Part shown: positions 26,512 through 34,801 of the stretch, piece after piece | How the letters are laid out: each line of letters begins with the position of its first letter | Position numbering within the stretch: position 1 is the first letter of the stretch | NCBI RefSeq assembly: GCF_000424185.1 | Contig: NZ_AUJK01000015.1 | Span: 1-64,000, forward strand | Reading direction: 5' to 3' | Source of the DNA: Prevotella sp. AGR2160 | GTDB taxonomy: Bacteria; Bacteroidota; Bacteroidia; Bacteroidales; Bacteroidaceae | Length of the DNA: 64,000 nucleotides | Notes under the pieces: model-generated | Seen by the model: only the letters and a program-made list of their open reading frames with translations | What the model was told of the DNA's origin: nothing | Database searches by the model: none | Made by a program: the position numbers and the translations under genes

Positions 26512-27240
26512 ATGAAGTATGCATTAGTGACAGGTGGCAGCCGTGGCCTCGGCCGTGCCGCCTGTGTGAAACTGGCCAAGATGGGATATCATATCCTTAT
26601 CAATTTCGCCAGCAAGAGTGACGAGGCAGAGAAGACACTCGCCCTCGTACGAGAGGCCGGACAGGACGGAGAACTTATGAAGTTCGATGTCAGCGATGCG
26701 AAAGCCGTCACAGAAGCTATCGAAGGGTGGCAGAAAGCCCATGAGGATGATTATATCGCCGTATTGGTGAACAATGCCGGCATCCGCCGTGACAACCTCC
26801 TGGCCCTCATGCCCGAGGAAGACTGGCACCGCGTCCTCGACATCACCCTCAACGGCTTCTATAATGTCACGCGCCTCGTCCTCCCTTCCATGCAGTATCA
26901 TAAGTTCGGCCGTATCATCAACACGGCCAGTGTCAGTGGACTCAAGGGACTGCCCGGACAGACGAACTACAGTGCCGCCAAAGGCGGTATCATCGCCGCC
27001 ACGAAAGCGCTGGCCCAAGAGGTTGCCCGCCGCAACATCACCGTCAACGCCGTAGCGCCGGGATTCATCCACACGGATATGACGGAAGGTCTCGACGAGA
27101 AGAGCCTGAAGCAGATGATCCCCGCCCGCCGTTTCGGTGAGCCAGAAGAGGTCGCTGCCGCCATCGGCTTCCTCGCCTCCGAAGAAGCCAGCTACATCAC
27201 CGGCAATGTCATCTCCATCAACGGTGGTCTGTATACCTAA
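26512..27240 (+). CDS. fabG: 3-oxoacyl-ACP reductase (SDR family)
   Basis: NADPH-dependent short-chain reductase of 242 residues that reduces beta-ketoacyl-ACP. It has TGGSRGLGRAACVKLAK (cofactor loop, about 7-23), VNNAGI (about 87-92), the catalytic Ser-Tyr-Lys in NTASVSGLKGLPGQTNYSAAKGG, and VNAVAPGFIHTDMTE. It faces the LolA-like gene convergently. In aryl polyene clusters a FabG of this type (ApeQ) accompanies LolA and MMPL genes, so this may be a pathway-specific reductase rather than the main fatty-acid one. The sequence alone cannot decide. Confidence 0.9.
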   Translation: MKYALVTGGSRGLGRAACVKLAKMGYHILINFASKSDEAEKTLALVREAGQDGELMKFDVSDAKAVTEAIEGWQKAHEDDYIAVLVNNAGIRRDNLLALMPEEDWHRVLDITLNGFYNVTRLVLPSMQYHKFGRIINTASVSGLKGLPGQTNYSAAKGGIIAATKALAQEVARRNITVNAVAPGFIHTDMTEGLDEKSLKQMIPARRFGEPEEVAAAIGFLASEEASYITGNVISINGGLYT

Positions 27241-27253
27241 AGCCTCACAAAAA

Positions 27254-27283
27254 GTAGGTGGCCGCCATGTTGCGGCCACCTAC
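27254..27283 (+). repeat. Family B hairpin, copy 1
   Basis: GTAGGTGGCCGCCATG followed by TTGCGGCCACCTAC: a GC-rich palindrome with arms GTAGGTGGCCGC and GCGGCCACCTAC, 13 bp after the fabG stop. It may also end transcription between convergent fabG and the LolA-like gene. Confidence 0.8.
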
Positions 27284-27309
27284 AAAAGGATTAAGAACTA
27301 ATACAGGCT

Positions 27310-27897
27310 TTAGAATCTGAAGTTCGTGAAAATATACTCCACGTAATTTCCTTGTTTCTGATTCATACGGAGCGTCTTCAAGGCAGACGTACGCTCATCG
27401 ATCGTCATGGAGAAAGAGGTGAAGAGCTGGTGCTTCATCTTTGCACCACCCTGCGCCATCGGTACGATATTGATCACCACCAGATTGCCGAGGCGCTTGA
27501 CGGATGTGCCGGGGAGATTGTCAACATTCACGCCATTCTTGCCACCCGTGAGGATAGCCTCAAAGACTTTCTGGAAGGTCGTGAACTGTGCGTTCGTCGT
27601 GCTGCTCGTCTTGAACGAACGGCCGTTGAGCTTCATCGTGAAGTTGCTGCCATTCATGATCAGCGCGTCCTTACCGCCATTGACGGAGATGACAACCTGT
27701 GAGGGCTTGTGCATCGTCAGCGTGCCCGTAGACGTCTGGTTCTTAGCCAGTGCCTTCTTGTGAACAATACGAGTGCATACGGCAGAAGCACTGTTTGCCG
27801 TTCTGTACCTGCTGACAGCCTTGAGGAAGTCAGCCTCCTGTGCCATGCCCATGATGGATACCATCAGGGTCAGGCAAATCAACAACCATCTTTTCAT
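27310..27897 (-). CDS. LolA-like periplasmic lipoprotein-carrier protein
   Basis: 195-residue secreted protein with a signal peptide (MKRWLLICLTLMVSIMGMAQ). The rest has the open half-barrel pattern of LolA: KPSQVVISVNGGKDALIMNG, SNFTMKLNGRSFK and FEAILTGGKNGVNV, with a C-terminal TLRMNQKQGNYVEYIFTNFR. Its place beside an MMPL exporter and an FAD oxidoreductase suggests it receives an exported lipid or polyene rather than ordinary lipoproteins, as LolA-like ApeL does in aryl polyene clusters. It has no own -7 box and is probably transcribed with the FAD gene through the family B hairpin. Confidence 0.75.
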   Translation of the reverse strand: MKRWLLICLTLMVSIMGMAQEADFLKAVSRYRTANSASAVCTRIVHKKALAKNQTSTGTLTMHKPSQVVISVNGGKDALIMNGSNFTMKLNGRSFKTSSTTNAQFTTFQKVFEAILTGGKNGVNVDNLPGTSVKRLGNLVVINIVPMAQGGAKMKHQLFTSFSMTIDERTSALKTLRMNQKQGNYVEYIFTNFRF

Positions 27898-27953
27898 TTC
27901 TTTTCTTTTGATTATTTCTTGTTATACTCTATTTTTACACCTTATTATATATA

Positions 27954-27987
27954 GCGGGTGCGTGGCCGCAACATGGCGGCCACCTAC
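27954..27987 (-). repeat. Family B hairpin, copy 2
   Basis: On the minus strand GTAGGTGGCCGCC then ATGTTGCGGCCACGCACCCGC, starting immediately after the TAA of the FAD oxidoreductase gene. Same orientation to its upstream gene as the copy after fabG. Confidence 0.8.
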
Positions 27988-29478
27988 TTACAACCATTTG
28001 GGGAGGACCTGCTCACAGAGATTCAGCGCCGTCATCGTCACACCCTCTACGCCGTGAAGCATCAGGCTCTGTCCCGTGAGGAAGAGATTACGGATGGGAC
28101 TCTGCGCGGAGACCATCGCATACAACGGTTGATGATAATCCTTGCGCAAGCCGAAAGCACTGCCGAAAGGTGTTTGGTCATAGTCACGCCAGGTAAGTGG
28201 CGTACTGACATAGCGTTCCTCCACCATTTCACGGAGTCCGGGGATCACCGTCTCCGCCAGAGCGATACAGTGATTGGCTGCTTTCTCTTTCATGGACAGA
28301 TAGTCCGCACCGCGCCGTCCCGTCGTCGTCTCCGACCAAGCCTTCACATCCTCCCACGGCATGGGAGTAAGCAGGTCCAGTTGACGGGCATAACCCATGT
28401 GGCCTTTCTCCACTTGGCCATCGGTGGCTACGGTCAGGTCTTCGGGCACACGACAAGAGATCATCAAGCCCTTGATGTCATCGACTCGGTTTTCTTCCGC
28501 ATAGTCCCACACATCCGTGGTACGGTAGACATAACGGTTATCATTGAAATACGGCAACTGCCCGTCTTTGAGTTTCAAAGAAACCGTCAGCATACCCATC
28601 GTATTCGGCTGCGTTGCCATACGGCGGAAGAACATACCGCCGCGTCCGATCTTCTCCTTGAACATCCCTTGTAACAGAGCGGGATGGATGTCACTGATAA
28701 ACAGCGATCCCTCATAGACAGAGCCATCACTACAACGGGCGGCCACGACCTGATGATCACGGACGACGAGCTCTTCCACTTCTTTCCGTCGGAGCACCTC
28801 TCCCCCATCCTTCTCTATCATGGTGACAAGGCGGTCCACCAGTGTGTTGCCCCCGCCCTTCAGCCGCCAGGAACTGGCAATGAAACTGCTGTTGCTATGG
28901 GCGAAGTTGAACAGGGGCAGCGTGTCCCTCCGCAACTCCATCTTCTGTGAGGAGGCGCCGAGGACCTGAATCAACCGCTCATCATGGATAATGGAATGAA
29001 GATAATCCCAGGCACCAACAGCGACAGAGTCGGGGAATGTCATCGTCTGTCCGTTCAGCCACTGCAGCGTGTGTTCATTAATCTCCTGCAACTGATCCAC
29101 ATAGGCCTGCAGACCCGCACGCTCGGAAGGAAACTTCTCCGCGAGGGTATTCACAAAGGCATCGTATCCCTCCGCATAACGGTATTCCTCTCCGCCAATG
29201 GTGATCCGGTCAAAGCCGTCAGCATCGAGACGTACCCAGGGAAGATCACGGAGTCCGATCTTTCGGAAGGCCGTATCAAGGATCTGTCCCTCACCGAGTC
29301 CGCCGACATAATGCAGACCCGTATCGTAGTCATTCCTTCCCCGGCGATAGCTCTGCAGACAACCGCCGGCCTGCCGCTGTCGTTCCAGTACCGTGACTTT
29401 CAAGCCCTGACGGGCGAGGAGTGTCGCTGTGACGAGGCCGCCAAGACCGGAGCCGATGATAATTACTTTTTGATCCAT
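27988..29478 (-). CDS. FAD-dependent oxidoreductase (CrtI/phytoene-desaturase-like)
   Basis: 496-residue flavoprotein. The FAD site is IIIGSGLGGLVTATLLARQG, then KVTVLERQRQAGGCLQSY (about 5-44), the N-terminal motif shared by phytoene desaturases and RetSat-like enzymes. The C-terminal dinucleotide motif LFLTGQSLMLHGVEGVTMTA is also present. It overlaps the MMPL exporter gene by 16 bp, so the two are translationally coupled. In Bacteroidota polyene clusters such an enzyme usually sits beside MMPL and LolA genes; its exact redox step is unknown. Confidence 0.85.
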   Translation of the reverse strand: MDQKVIIIGSGLGGLVTATLLARQGLKVTVLERQRQAGGCLQSYRRGRNDYDTGLHYVGGLGEGQILDTAFRKIGLRDLPWVRLDADGFDRITIGGEEYRYAEGYDAFVNTLAEKFPSERAGLQAYVDQLQEINEHTLQWLNGQTMTFPDSVAVGAWDYLHSIIHDERLIQVLGASSQKMELRRDTLPLFNFAHSNSSFIASSWRLKGGGNTLVDRLVTMIEKDGGEVLRRKEVEELVVRDHQVVAARCSDGSVYEGSLFISDIHPALLQGMFKEKIGRGGMFFRRMATQPNTMGMLTVSLKLKDGQLPYFNDNRYVYRTTDVWDYAEENRVDDIKGLMISCRVPEDLTVATDGQVEKGHMGYARQLDLLTPMPWEDVKAWSETTTGRRGADYLSMKEKAANHCIALAETVIPGLREMVEERYVSTPLTWRDYDQTPFGSAFGLRKDYHQPLYAMVSAQSPIRNLFLTGQSLMLHGVEGVTMTALNLCEQVLPKWL

Positions 29479-31946
29479 AATCTGTAGATGGCCGGTTGAA
29501 GGACATAAGAGAGGATAACGGCAGAGAGCAGACCGACGAGTGTCGAGAAGCCCACACTTCTGATGGCCGGATGGGTGGCCAACAGCATAGAGCCAAGGGT
29601 GATGACGAGGATAGCGGCAGAGAAGAAGATGGCTGTCTTGTGATAAGCCAGGAGCTTACTGCCGTCACCGCCGTCAACGAGGCCACTCATGACGAAGATA
29701 CTGTAGTCCACACCGATACCGAAGATAAAGGTGGAGATGATGATGTTCACGAGGTTGAACTTCATACCGAAGATCGCCATAGCACCAAGGACGACGATCC
29801 AAGAGAGGATGATCGGCATAAAGCCAAGCAATGACAACTTGACATTCCCCTTGAAACTCAATAGTAGGACAACGAAGACGAAGGCCATGGAGATCCACTG
29901 CAGGACGTTGAAGTCACTGTTGAGCATCTTCAGGTTGTCCGTCGTATAATAATAGGTATCGAGCACCATCTGGTGGGGCTTCGACGCCACGGCATCACAG
30001 ATACGGCTATAGTCGCTGTGGTCACTGCGGATACTGTCGTTCTTACACCTTACTGACGTATAGCAGAGGTAATCACCGCCATAGCTGCGTTCCATGAGGG
30101 TGGAGAGATAACCCTCGGGAATGATATCGGCCTTATAAAGAGGATCTGCCGTCGCCTTCTGTTGGAAACTGTCGAAGAAGGTGTCGAAGGCATCCGTCGT
30201 CAGACCGGCCTGCGGTGCCGTGGCAGCAATGAGCGAACGGACCTTCTGCAGACGCTGCGGTGTCCAGAACGCATACCACGCACGGATACGTTCCTTCTGC
30301 ACCTTCAGCGGAACGAAGACCTTCTCCGTATGCGTGTAACTCTTCACAAGACCGATGCGCTGCAGTGAGTCAAGCTGATGAGAGAGGGCGCCGAAATTCT
30401 CAATCGCCTCCTCCATCGTCTTTCCCGTAGACGCGAAATATTTCGTCTTGTCGCCCGTATACGTCTTGTTCTCCAACAGATTCTCCGAATAGCTCACCTC
30501 CGGATCATTATAACCCAGATCATGCATATCGGCATCAAACTGCGTACCGCCGTTGACCAGGAAGGCAACGAGACAGATGACGACGATGGCACTCACCGTG
30601 ATGATCAGTGGGCGCTTGCGGTCATAGGGATAGTCATTGATCTTCTCAATAAAGTTGAAAGCCTTACGATTGACCTTGTTGTTCTTCGGATTGAGGAACT
30701 GCGGCAGGAAAATAAGAGAGAATGCCGTCGTACCGATGATGGAGAAGGTGGCAAAGAGGCCGAAGTCCTGCAACAGGTCCGTCTTGACGAAGACGAGGCC
30801 GAGGAAAGAACCGACGGTGGTGACACATCCCAGACAGACGGGCTTCACCTCTTCACGCAGCACCTGTTCCACATCAGAGACATATTTGAAATGGGTGAGG
30901 ACATGGAGCACATAACTCATCGACACGCCGAGGATGACGGCGCCGATGCCGAGGGCCAGCAGCGAGAACTCTCCACGGATGACATCCATCAATGCCAATC
31001 CGAAGAGGGCACCGAAGGCCACGGGGAGGAAGAGCAGCGGCAGCGTGTTGCCATTGCGGAAGCAGAACCAGATGAGGATCATCGCCACGATCAGCGAACC
31101 GAAGACCGTCGTCGTGAGGTCGTGCTTGATTGTCGTGGAATTGTAATAACCGCTGGCGGGCGTGCCGTGATAGCAGATCTTGATATCTGGATGCGTCTTC
31201 TGATACTTCTTGATCTGGTCGTTCAACTCCTCAAAGAGTTTCGAGCCCTGGCCCGTATTCGTCGCCGAGAAGTGCGGGGTGATGAAGGCGAGACAGACCG
31301 TACCGTCCTTGACAAAGATATGATCGTCCTGAATCTTATAACTTCCGCTGCCCCCGGAGATCAGCGGCGCATAATCCTTCTGCAGCACATTGCGCATGCC
31401 GATAGGATCCATGGAGATAAGTTCGGGATACATATCGCCGATCTCCGAACCGAAGTCCTCAGCATTCTGCTGCATCTGCTTCTGGAAATGAGCCGGCGTG
31501 AGCAGACTGTCGATACTGCTGTAGAGTGTCGTATCAATATAGGCCGGCAGATGAGCCGAGAGATAGTCGATGCCCTCACCCATGATATCCTCCGGAATGG
31601 CGGAGAAGATATTGTCGATGGCCTTCTGGTCCTTCCCGCCCTTAGCGTCTACCTTCTCGAGGTCAGCGACGAAGGCGTCACAGACGGGCGCCAGCTGGTC
31701 CATGGCTTTCTTGTTCTTCGCCTGGAAGAGCAGGAAAGTCTTGTCCTTGATACGCAGGTCGGCGAAGGCCAGTTTCACCGAGCCGTCGGCATTACGGGAT
31801 GCCGGCATCAGTTTGTTGAGATCTTCCTCGAGATGGATACGGGAGGCAAAGAAGCCGAAGACGACGAAGAGGCCGATCATCGTTGTCCAGAAGACGGCAC
31901 GATGAGCCTGAAAATAGCGATAGATACGGATGCAGAGTTCTGTCAT
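29463..31946 (-). CDS. MMPL/RND-family lipid exporter
   Basis: 827-residue inner-membrane exporter with the RND-type plan: a helix near residue 19 (AVFWTTMIGLFVVFGFFA), a periplasmic domain, five or six helices around 260-410 (ALGIGAVILGVSMSYVLHVL), a second periplasmic domain, and a final helical block (FNLVNIIISTFIFGIGVDYS). The GIGVDYS motif resembles the proton-relay helix of MMPL proteins. MMPL members carry lipids or hydrophobic products across the inner membrane. A -7 box at 31969 gives it a start separate from the ACP. Confidence 0.9.
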   Translation of the reverse strand: MTELCIRIYRYFQAHRAVFWTTMIGLFVVFGFFASRIHLEEDLNKLMPASRNADGSVKLAFADLRIKDKTFLLFQAKNKKAMDQLAPVCDAFVADLEKVDAKGGKDQKAIDNIFSAIPEDIMGEGIDYLSAHLPAYIDTTLYSSIDSLLTPAHFQKQMQQNAEDFGSEIGDMYPELISMDPIGMRNVLQKDYAPLISGGSGSYKIQDDHIFVKDGTVCLAFITPHFSATNTGQGSKLFEELNDQIKKYQKTHPDIKICYHGTPASGYYNSTTIKHDLTTTVFGSLIVAMILIWFCFRNGNTLPLLFLPVAFGALFGLALMDVIRGEFSLLALGIGAVILGVSMSYVLHVLTHFKYVSDVEQVLREEVKPVCLGCVTTVGSFLGLVFVKTDLLQDFGLFATFSIIGTTAFSLIFLPQFLNPKNNKVNRKAFNFIEKINDYPYDRKRPLIITVSAIVVICLVAFLVNGGTQFDADMHDLGYNDPEVSYSENLLENKTYTGDKTKYFASTGKTMEEAIENFGALSHQLDSLQRIGLVKSYTHTEKVFVPLKVQKERIRAWYAFWTPQRLQKVRSLIAATAPQAGLTTDAFDTFFDSFQQKATADPLYKADIIPEGYLSTLMERSYGGDYLCYTSVRCKNDSIRSDHSDYSRICDAVASKPHQMVLDTYYYTTDNLKMLNSDFNVLQWISMAFVFVVLLLSFKGNVKLSLLGFMPIILSWIVVLGAMAIFGMKFNLVNIIISTFIFGIGVDYSIFVMSGLVDGGDGSKLLAYHKTAIFFSAAILVITLGSMLLATHPAIRSVGFSTLVGLLSAVILSYVLQPAIYRLWIKK

Positions 31947-31968
31947 GACGGATATCTCAAAGAAAAAA

Positions 31969-31976
31969 CAAAATTA
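31969..31976 (-). promoter_or_regulatory. -7 element of MMPL-FAD-lolA unit
   Basis: TAATTTTG on the minus strand, 22 bp before the MMPL start. With the hairpin at 32033-32067 it splits the minus-strand run into two units. Confidence 0.6.
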
Positions 31977-32032
31977 TTTCGGCCGCAGCTGTGGGCCAGT
32001 TGTTGGTCAGCATAAAAAAGGATGCCCCAATA

Positions 32033-32067
32033 AACAGATAGCCTGGAAAAACTCCAGGCTATCTGTT
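32033..32067 (-). terminator. Terminator-like hairpin after ACP
   Basis: AACAGATAGCCTGGA and TCCAGGCTATCTGTT are a perfect 15-bp inverted repeat. On the minus strand only TGTTTATT follows, so termination may be partial. Confidence 0.7.
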
Positions 32068-32071
32068 TTGT

Positions 32072-32314
32072 TTATCCCTGATGACTCTCGATATAATCGT
32101 AGAGATTCTTGAAAGTCTGGATCTTCGGCAGATCAGCGATAGGGATCTGTACCTTGAACTCCTGCTGAACCATAGCGACGAGGTCGACGAGGTTCAGACT
32201 GTCGAGTTCGAGCGTCTCCTTGATATTGGCATCGGGAGTGATATCACTCTCTTCTACTTCGAATTCATCTGCCATAGCAGAATTGATCTTCTTGATGATT
32301 TCTTCGCGTGTCAT
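32072..32314 (-). CDS. Acyl carrier protein
   Basis: 80-residue carrier protein. The phosphopantetheine serine is Ser39 in LELDSLNLVDLV, a slightly divergent form of the usual DSL motif. The four-helix pattern (EEIIKKINSAMADEFEVEES, then DLPKIQTFKNLYDYIESHQ) is intact. It lies 36 bp after a ketosynthase gene and probably serves it rather than general fatty-acid synthesis. Confidence 0.92.
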   Translation of the reverse strand: MTREEIIKKINSAMADEFEVEESDITPDANIKETLELDSLNLVDLVAMVQQEFKVQIPIADLPKIQTFKNLYDYIESHQG

Positions 32315-32349
32315 AATAATAATGTATATAATGAATGTATAATTTGATT

Positions 32350-33570
32350 TTACAGGTCCTTCACCACAAGGCTGGAGTTCGTGCCACCGAAGCCGAAAGA
32401 GTTGGAGAGGAACATGTTGAACTTCGTCTCAACGGTCTCGGGGATGATGTTGATGCAATTGGTGTGCTCGTCGGCATTCTCGAAGTTGAGGTTACCGGCG
32501 ATGAAGCCGTTCTTCATCATCAGCATCGTGTAGACCATCTCACTGGCACCGGCCATCCACATCTCGTGGCCCGTCTGTCCCTTTGTAGATGTCACCGGCA
32601 CCTTATAGTCGCCGAAGACACGGGCGATAGCCTCTGCCTCACGACCGTCACCGGCGCGCGTAGAGGTGGCATGTGCATTGACATAACCGATCTCACGGGG
32701 ATCAACACCGGCGTGCTCAATAGCGAGCTGCAGACTGCGGGCCGGTCCCTCGACGTTCGGCGTGGAGATATGAGCACCATTGCCGGAGAAGCCCCAGCCG
32801 AGGACCTCACCGAGGATCGGCGCGCCACGCTTAACGGCACTCTCGTAACTTTCGAGGATAACGGTAGCAGCGCCGCCACCGGGGACGAGACCATCACGGT
32901 CACGGTCGAACGGACGGCTGGCATGCTTCGGGTCATCATTGCGCTTGGAGAAAGCGTTGATACCGTCGAAGCTGGCCACACAATACATATTGTTCTCCTG
33001 GGCACCGCCACAGATAACGGTATCCTGCAGACCGTCCTTGATGAGCAGATAGCCGAGACCGATGGACTGGCTACCGCTGGCGCAGGCAGCGCTGGCCGTG
33101 AGGTTGATACCCTTCAGATGGAAGAGGCAGGCGAGGTTCATCGTCACCGTCGAGTTCATCGACTGGAAGATAGCGCCGGAGCCACAGGCGAGGGTGTTGC
33201 CGAGATTACGGAACTTGTCGAGGGCATCCATCGTAGCCTCAGCGACAGAGTCATTACCGTAGATCAGACCGACCTCATGGGCATCGAGATAATCCTGGTC
33301 CATCTTCGCGTTCTCCAGTGCCTGACGCGTAGCCATATAAGCGTACTGTGCCTCCTCGGGCATGAACTTACGCATGTTACGGTCGACATACGGTTTGAGA
33401 TTAGGCTTGGGAACATCGGTGCAGAGGGCGGAGAGGAAACCGGCATCCTTACGCTCCTGACTGAAAATGACGCCACACTTACCCTGATACAGGGCATCAC
33501 GAACTTCATCGAGTGTAGTACCCAGACAACTCCAGATACCCATACCCGTGATTACTACTCTATTTGACAT
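32350..33570 (-). CDS. Beta-ketoacyl-ACP synthase (FabF/KS-like)
   Basis: Thiolase-fold condensing enzyme of 406 residues. The catalytic set is complete: Cys163 in TASAACASGSQSIG, His300 in VNAHATSTRAGD, Lys330 and His335 in STKGQTGHEMWMAGA. The motif KGQTGHEMWMAG differs from the KSMTGHLLGAAG of housekeeping FabF, and NSFGFGGTNSS closes the fold. The deviation and its partners (own ACP, MMPL, LolA, FAD enzyme) suggest a dedicated polyene or special-lipid synthase. No second KS or chain-length factor lies nearby. Confidence 0.9.
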   Translation of the reverse strand: MSNRVVITGMGIWSCLGTTLDEVRDALYQGKCGVIFSQERKDAGFLSALCTDVPKPNLKPYVDRNMRKFMPEEAQYAYMATRQALENAKMDQDYLDAHEVGLIYGNDSVAEATMDALDKFRNLGNTLACGSGAIFQSMNSTVTMNLACLFHLKGINLTASAACASGSQSIGLGYLLIKDGLQDTVICGGAQENNMYCVASFDGINAFSKRNDDPKHASRPFDRDRDGLVPGGGAATVILESYESAVKRGAPILGEVLGWGFSGNGAHISTPNVEGPARSLQLAIEHAGVDPREIGYVNAHATSTRAGDGREAEAIARVFGDYKVPVTSTKGQTGHEMWMAGASEMVYTMLMMKNGFIAGNLNFENADEHTNCINIIPETVETKFNMFLSNSFGFGGTNSSLVVKDL

Positions 33571-33618
33571 TGTTTTATATTTTATTTTTATTCGTTTTCA
33601 TCCGATAATCAAGACAAG

Positions 33619-33644
33619 CGGAACATGATAAATCATGTCCCTAC
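33619..33644 (-). repeat. Family A palindrome supplying the YghO-like gene's stop
   Basis: On the minus strand TAGGGACATGATTT then ATCATGTTCCG. The repeat's TAG (complement of 33641-33643) is the stop codon of the upstream gene. Confidence 0.85.
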
Positions 33645-34774
33645 AGCACCTTTTTCCAGCAGCGGCGGCGCATGACGAGCTCGGGGTTGAGATATTTCCA
33701 CTGCGAGAGCTCCTTGACATTCGTCTCTAACTGCGGGCCCGTGATGGCATACTTATAGCCGAGGGCGTTATAGGTCTTGATGAGCTCGAGGAAGACCAGT
33801 GAGGTCAGGCCGATGCCCTGCAATTCCGGCTTCACACCGATAAGCAACATCTCCACGGTGTCCTCATGCTTCCATTTCAGCGCTTTCAGCAGATGGAACC
33901 AGCCAAAGGGCCAGACGCGTCCCTTGGCCTTGCGCAGGGCATGCGACAGACTGCCCATGGTGATGGCCAGACAGACGATGTTGTCATTCTCGTCAACGAC
34001 GACGGGCATCATCCGCATGTCCAGCAGCGGCAGATAGGCACTGATGAAATGCTGGGCCTGCTCCCGCGTGAAGGCCGAGAAGCCATAGAGCGGCGCATAC
34101 GCCTCATTGAGGAGATCGAACACTTTCTTGCCCCAGCCATCGTTGACCTCAGCGGCCGTGAGATAGCGCACATGGACTTTCAGCATCTTCTTCACGATAC
34201 CGGCCGTCTTGATATAGCGTGGCGGCAGTTCCTTGGGAATATTCAGATGGATACTCAGCCAGTCGACGGCCTTCTCATAGCCGAGCTGTTCCATGTGGCG
34301 GGGATAATAGTCCGCATTATAATACATGGACATCGAACCGAGCATGTCGAAGTTCTCCACCAGCATACCTTCTTTGTCGAAGTCAGTAGCGCCGAGCGGT
34401 CCCTGGATATTATCCAGTCCCTGCTCACGGCCCCATTCACTGACCGCGTTGAGGAGCGCCTTGGAGACTTCGAGGTCATCGATGAAGTCGAAGATACCAA
34501 ACCTCACGGTATGGGTCTTCCATTTCTTGTTAGCCCTGTGGTTGACGATGCCGAGGATCCGCCCCACCATCTCGTTGCCGCGGTAAGCGCCGAAACCCTG
34601 AATGACGACAGCCTCATCGCCATCAGCCGCTTTCGGCTTGAAGAGCGCCTGGAGATCACCCTCAATATCGGGCACCCAACAAGTGTTGTCCTTATAGAGG
34701 TGATTGCCGAAATGGGCAAAATCGCGGATCTCCTTTTTCGTTTGGATCGGACGGATGTCCAACTGATTATTCAT
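33641..34774 (-). CDS. YghO-like GNAT-fold protein
   Basis: 377-residue predicted acyltransferase resembling E. coli YghO. Indicative stretches are the opening IRPIQTKKEIRDFAHFGNHL with DNTCWVPDIEGDLQALFKP, the central IQGPLGATDFDKEGMLVENF, and the C-terminal VEMLLIGVKPELQGIGLTSL, which is an acetyl-CoA-binding motif (xGIGxxL). No reaction is established for the family. It sits between the AraC regulator and the KS gene in the same direction. The stop codon is part of a family A palindrome. Confidence 0.75.
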   Translation of the reverse strand: MNNQLDIRPIQTKKEIRDFAHFGNHLYKDNTCWVPDIEGDLQALFKPKAADGDEAVVIQGFGAYRGNEMVGRILGIVNHRANKKWKTHTVRFGIFDFIDDLEVSKALLNAVSEWGREQGLDNIQGPLGATDFDKEGMLVENFDMLGSMSMYYNADYYPRHMEQLGYEKAVDWLSIHLNIPKELPPRYIKTAGIVKKMLKVHVRYLTAAEVNDGWGKKVFDLLNEAYAPLYGFSAFTREQAQHFISAYLPLLDMRMMPVVVDENDNIVCLAITMGSLSHALRKAKGRVWPFGWFHLLKALKWKHEDTVEMLLIGVKPELQGIGLTSLVFLELIKTYNALGYKYAITGPQLETNVKELSQWKYLNPELVMRRRCWKKVL

Positions 34775-34801
34775 TATCGTTTCTTACCTTATCTTATATA
34801 G

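Noticed and set aside
30378..32015. A 545-codon open frame antisense to the MMPL gene
   Set aside because: Composition (Arg, Glu, Asp, His rich) is that of a shadow frame, and the opposite strand has clear MMPL motifs and gene order.
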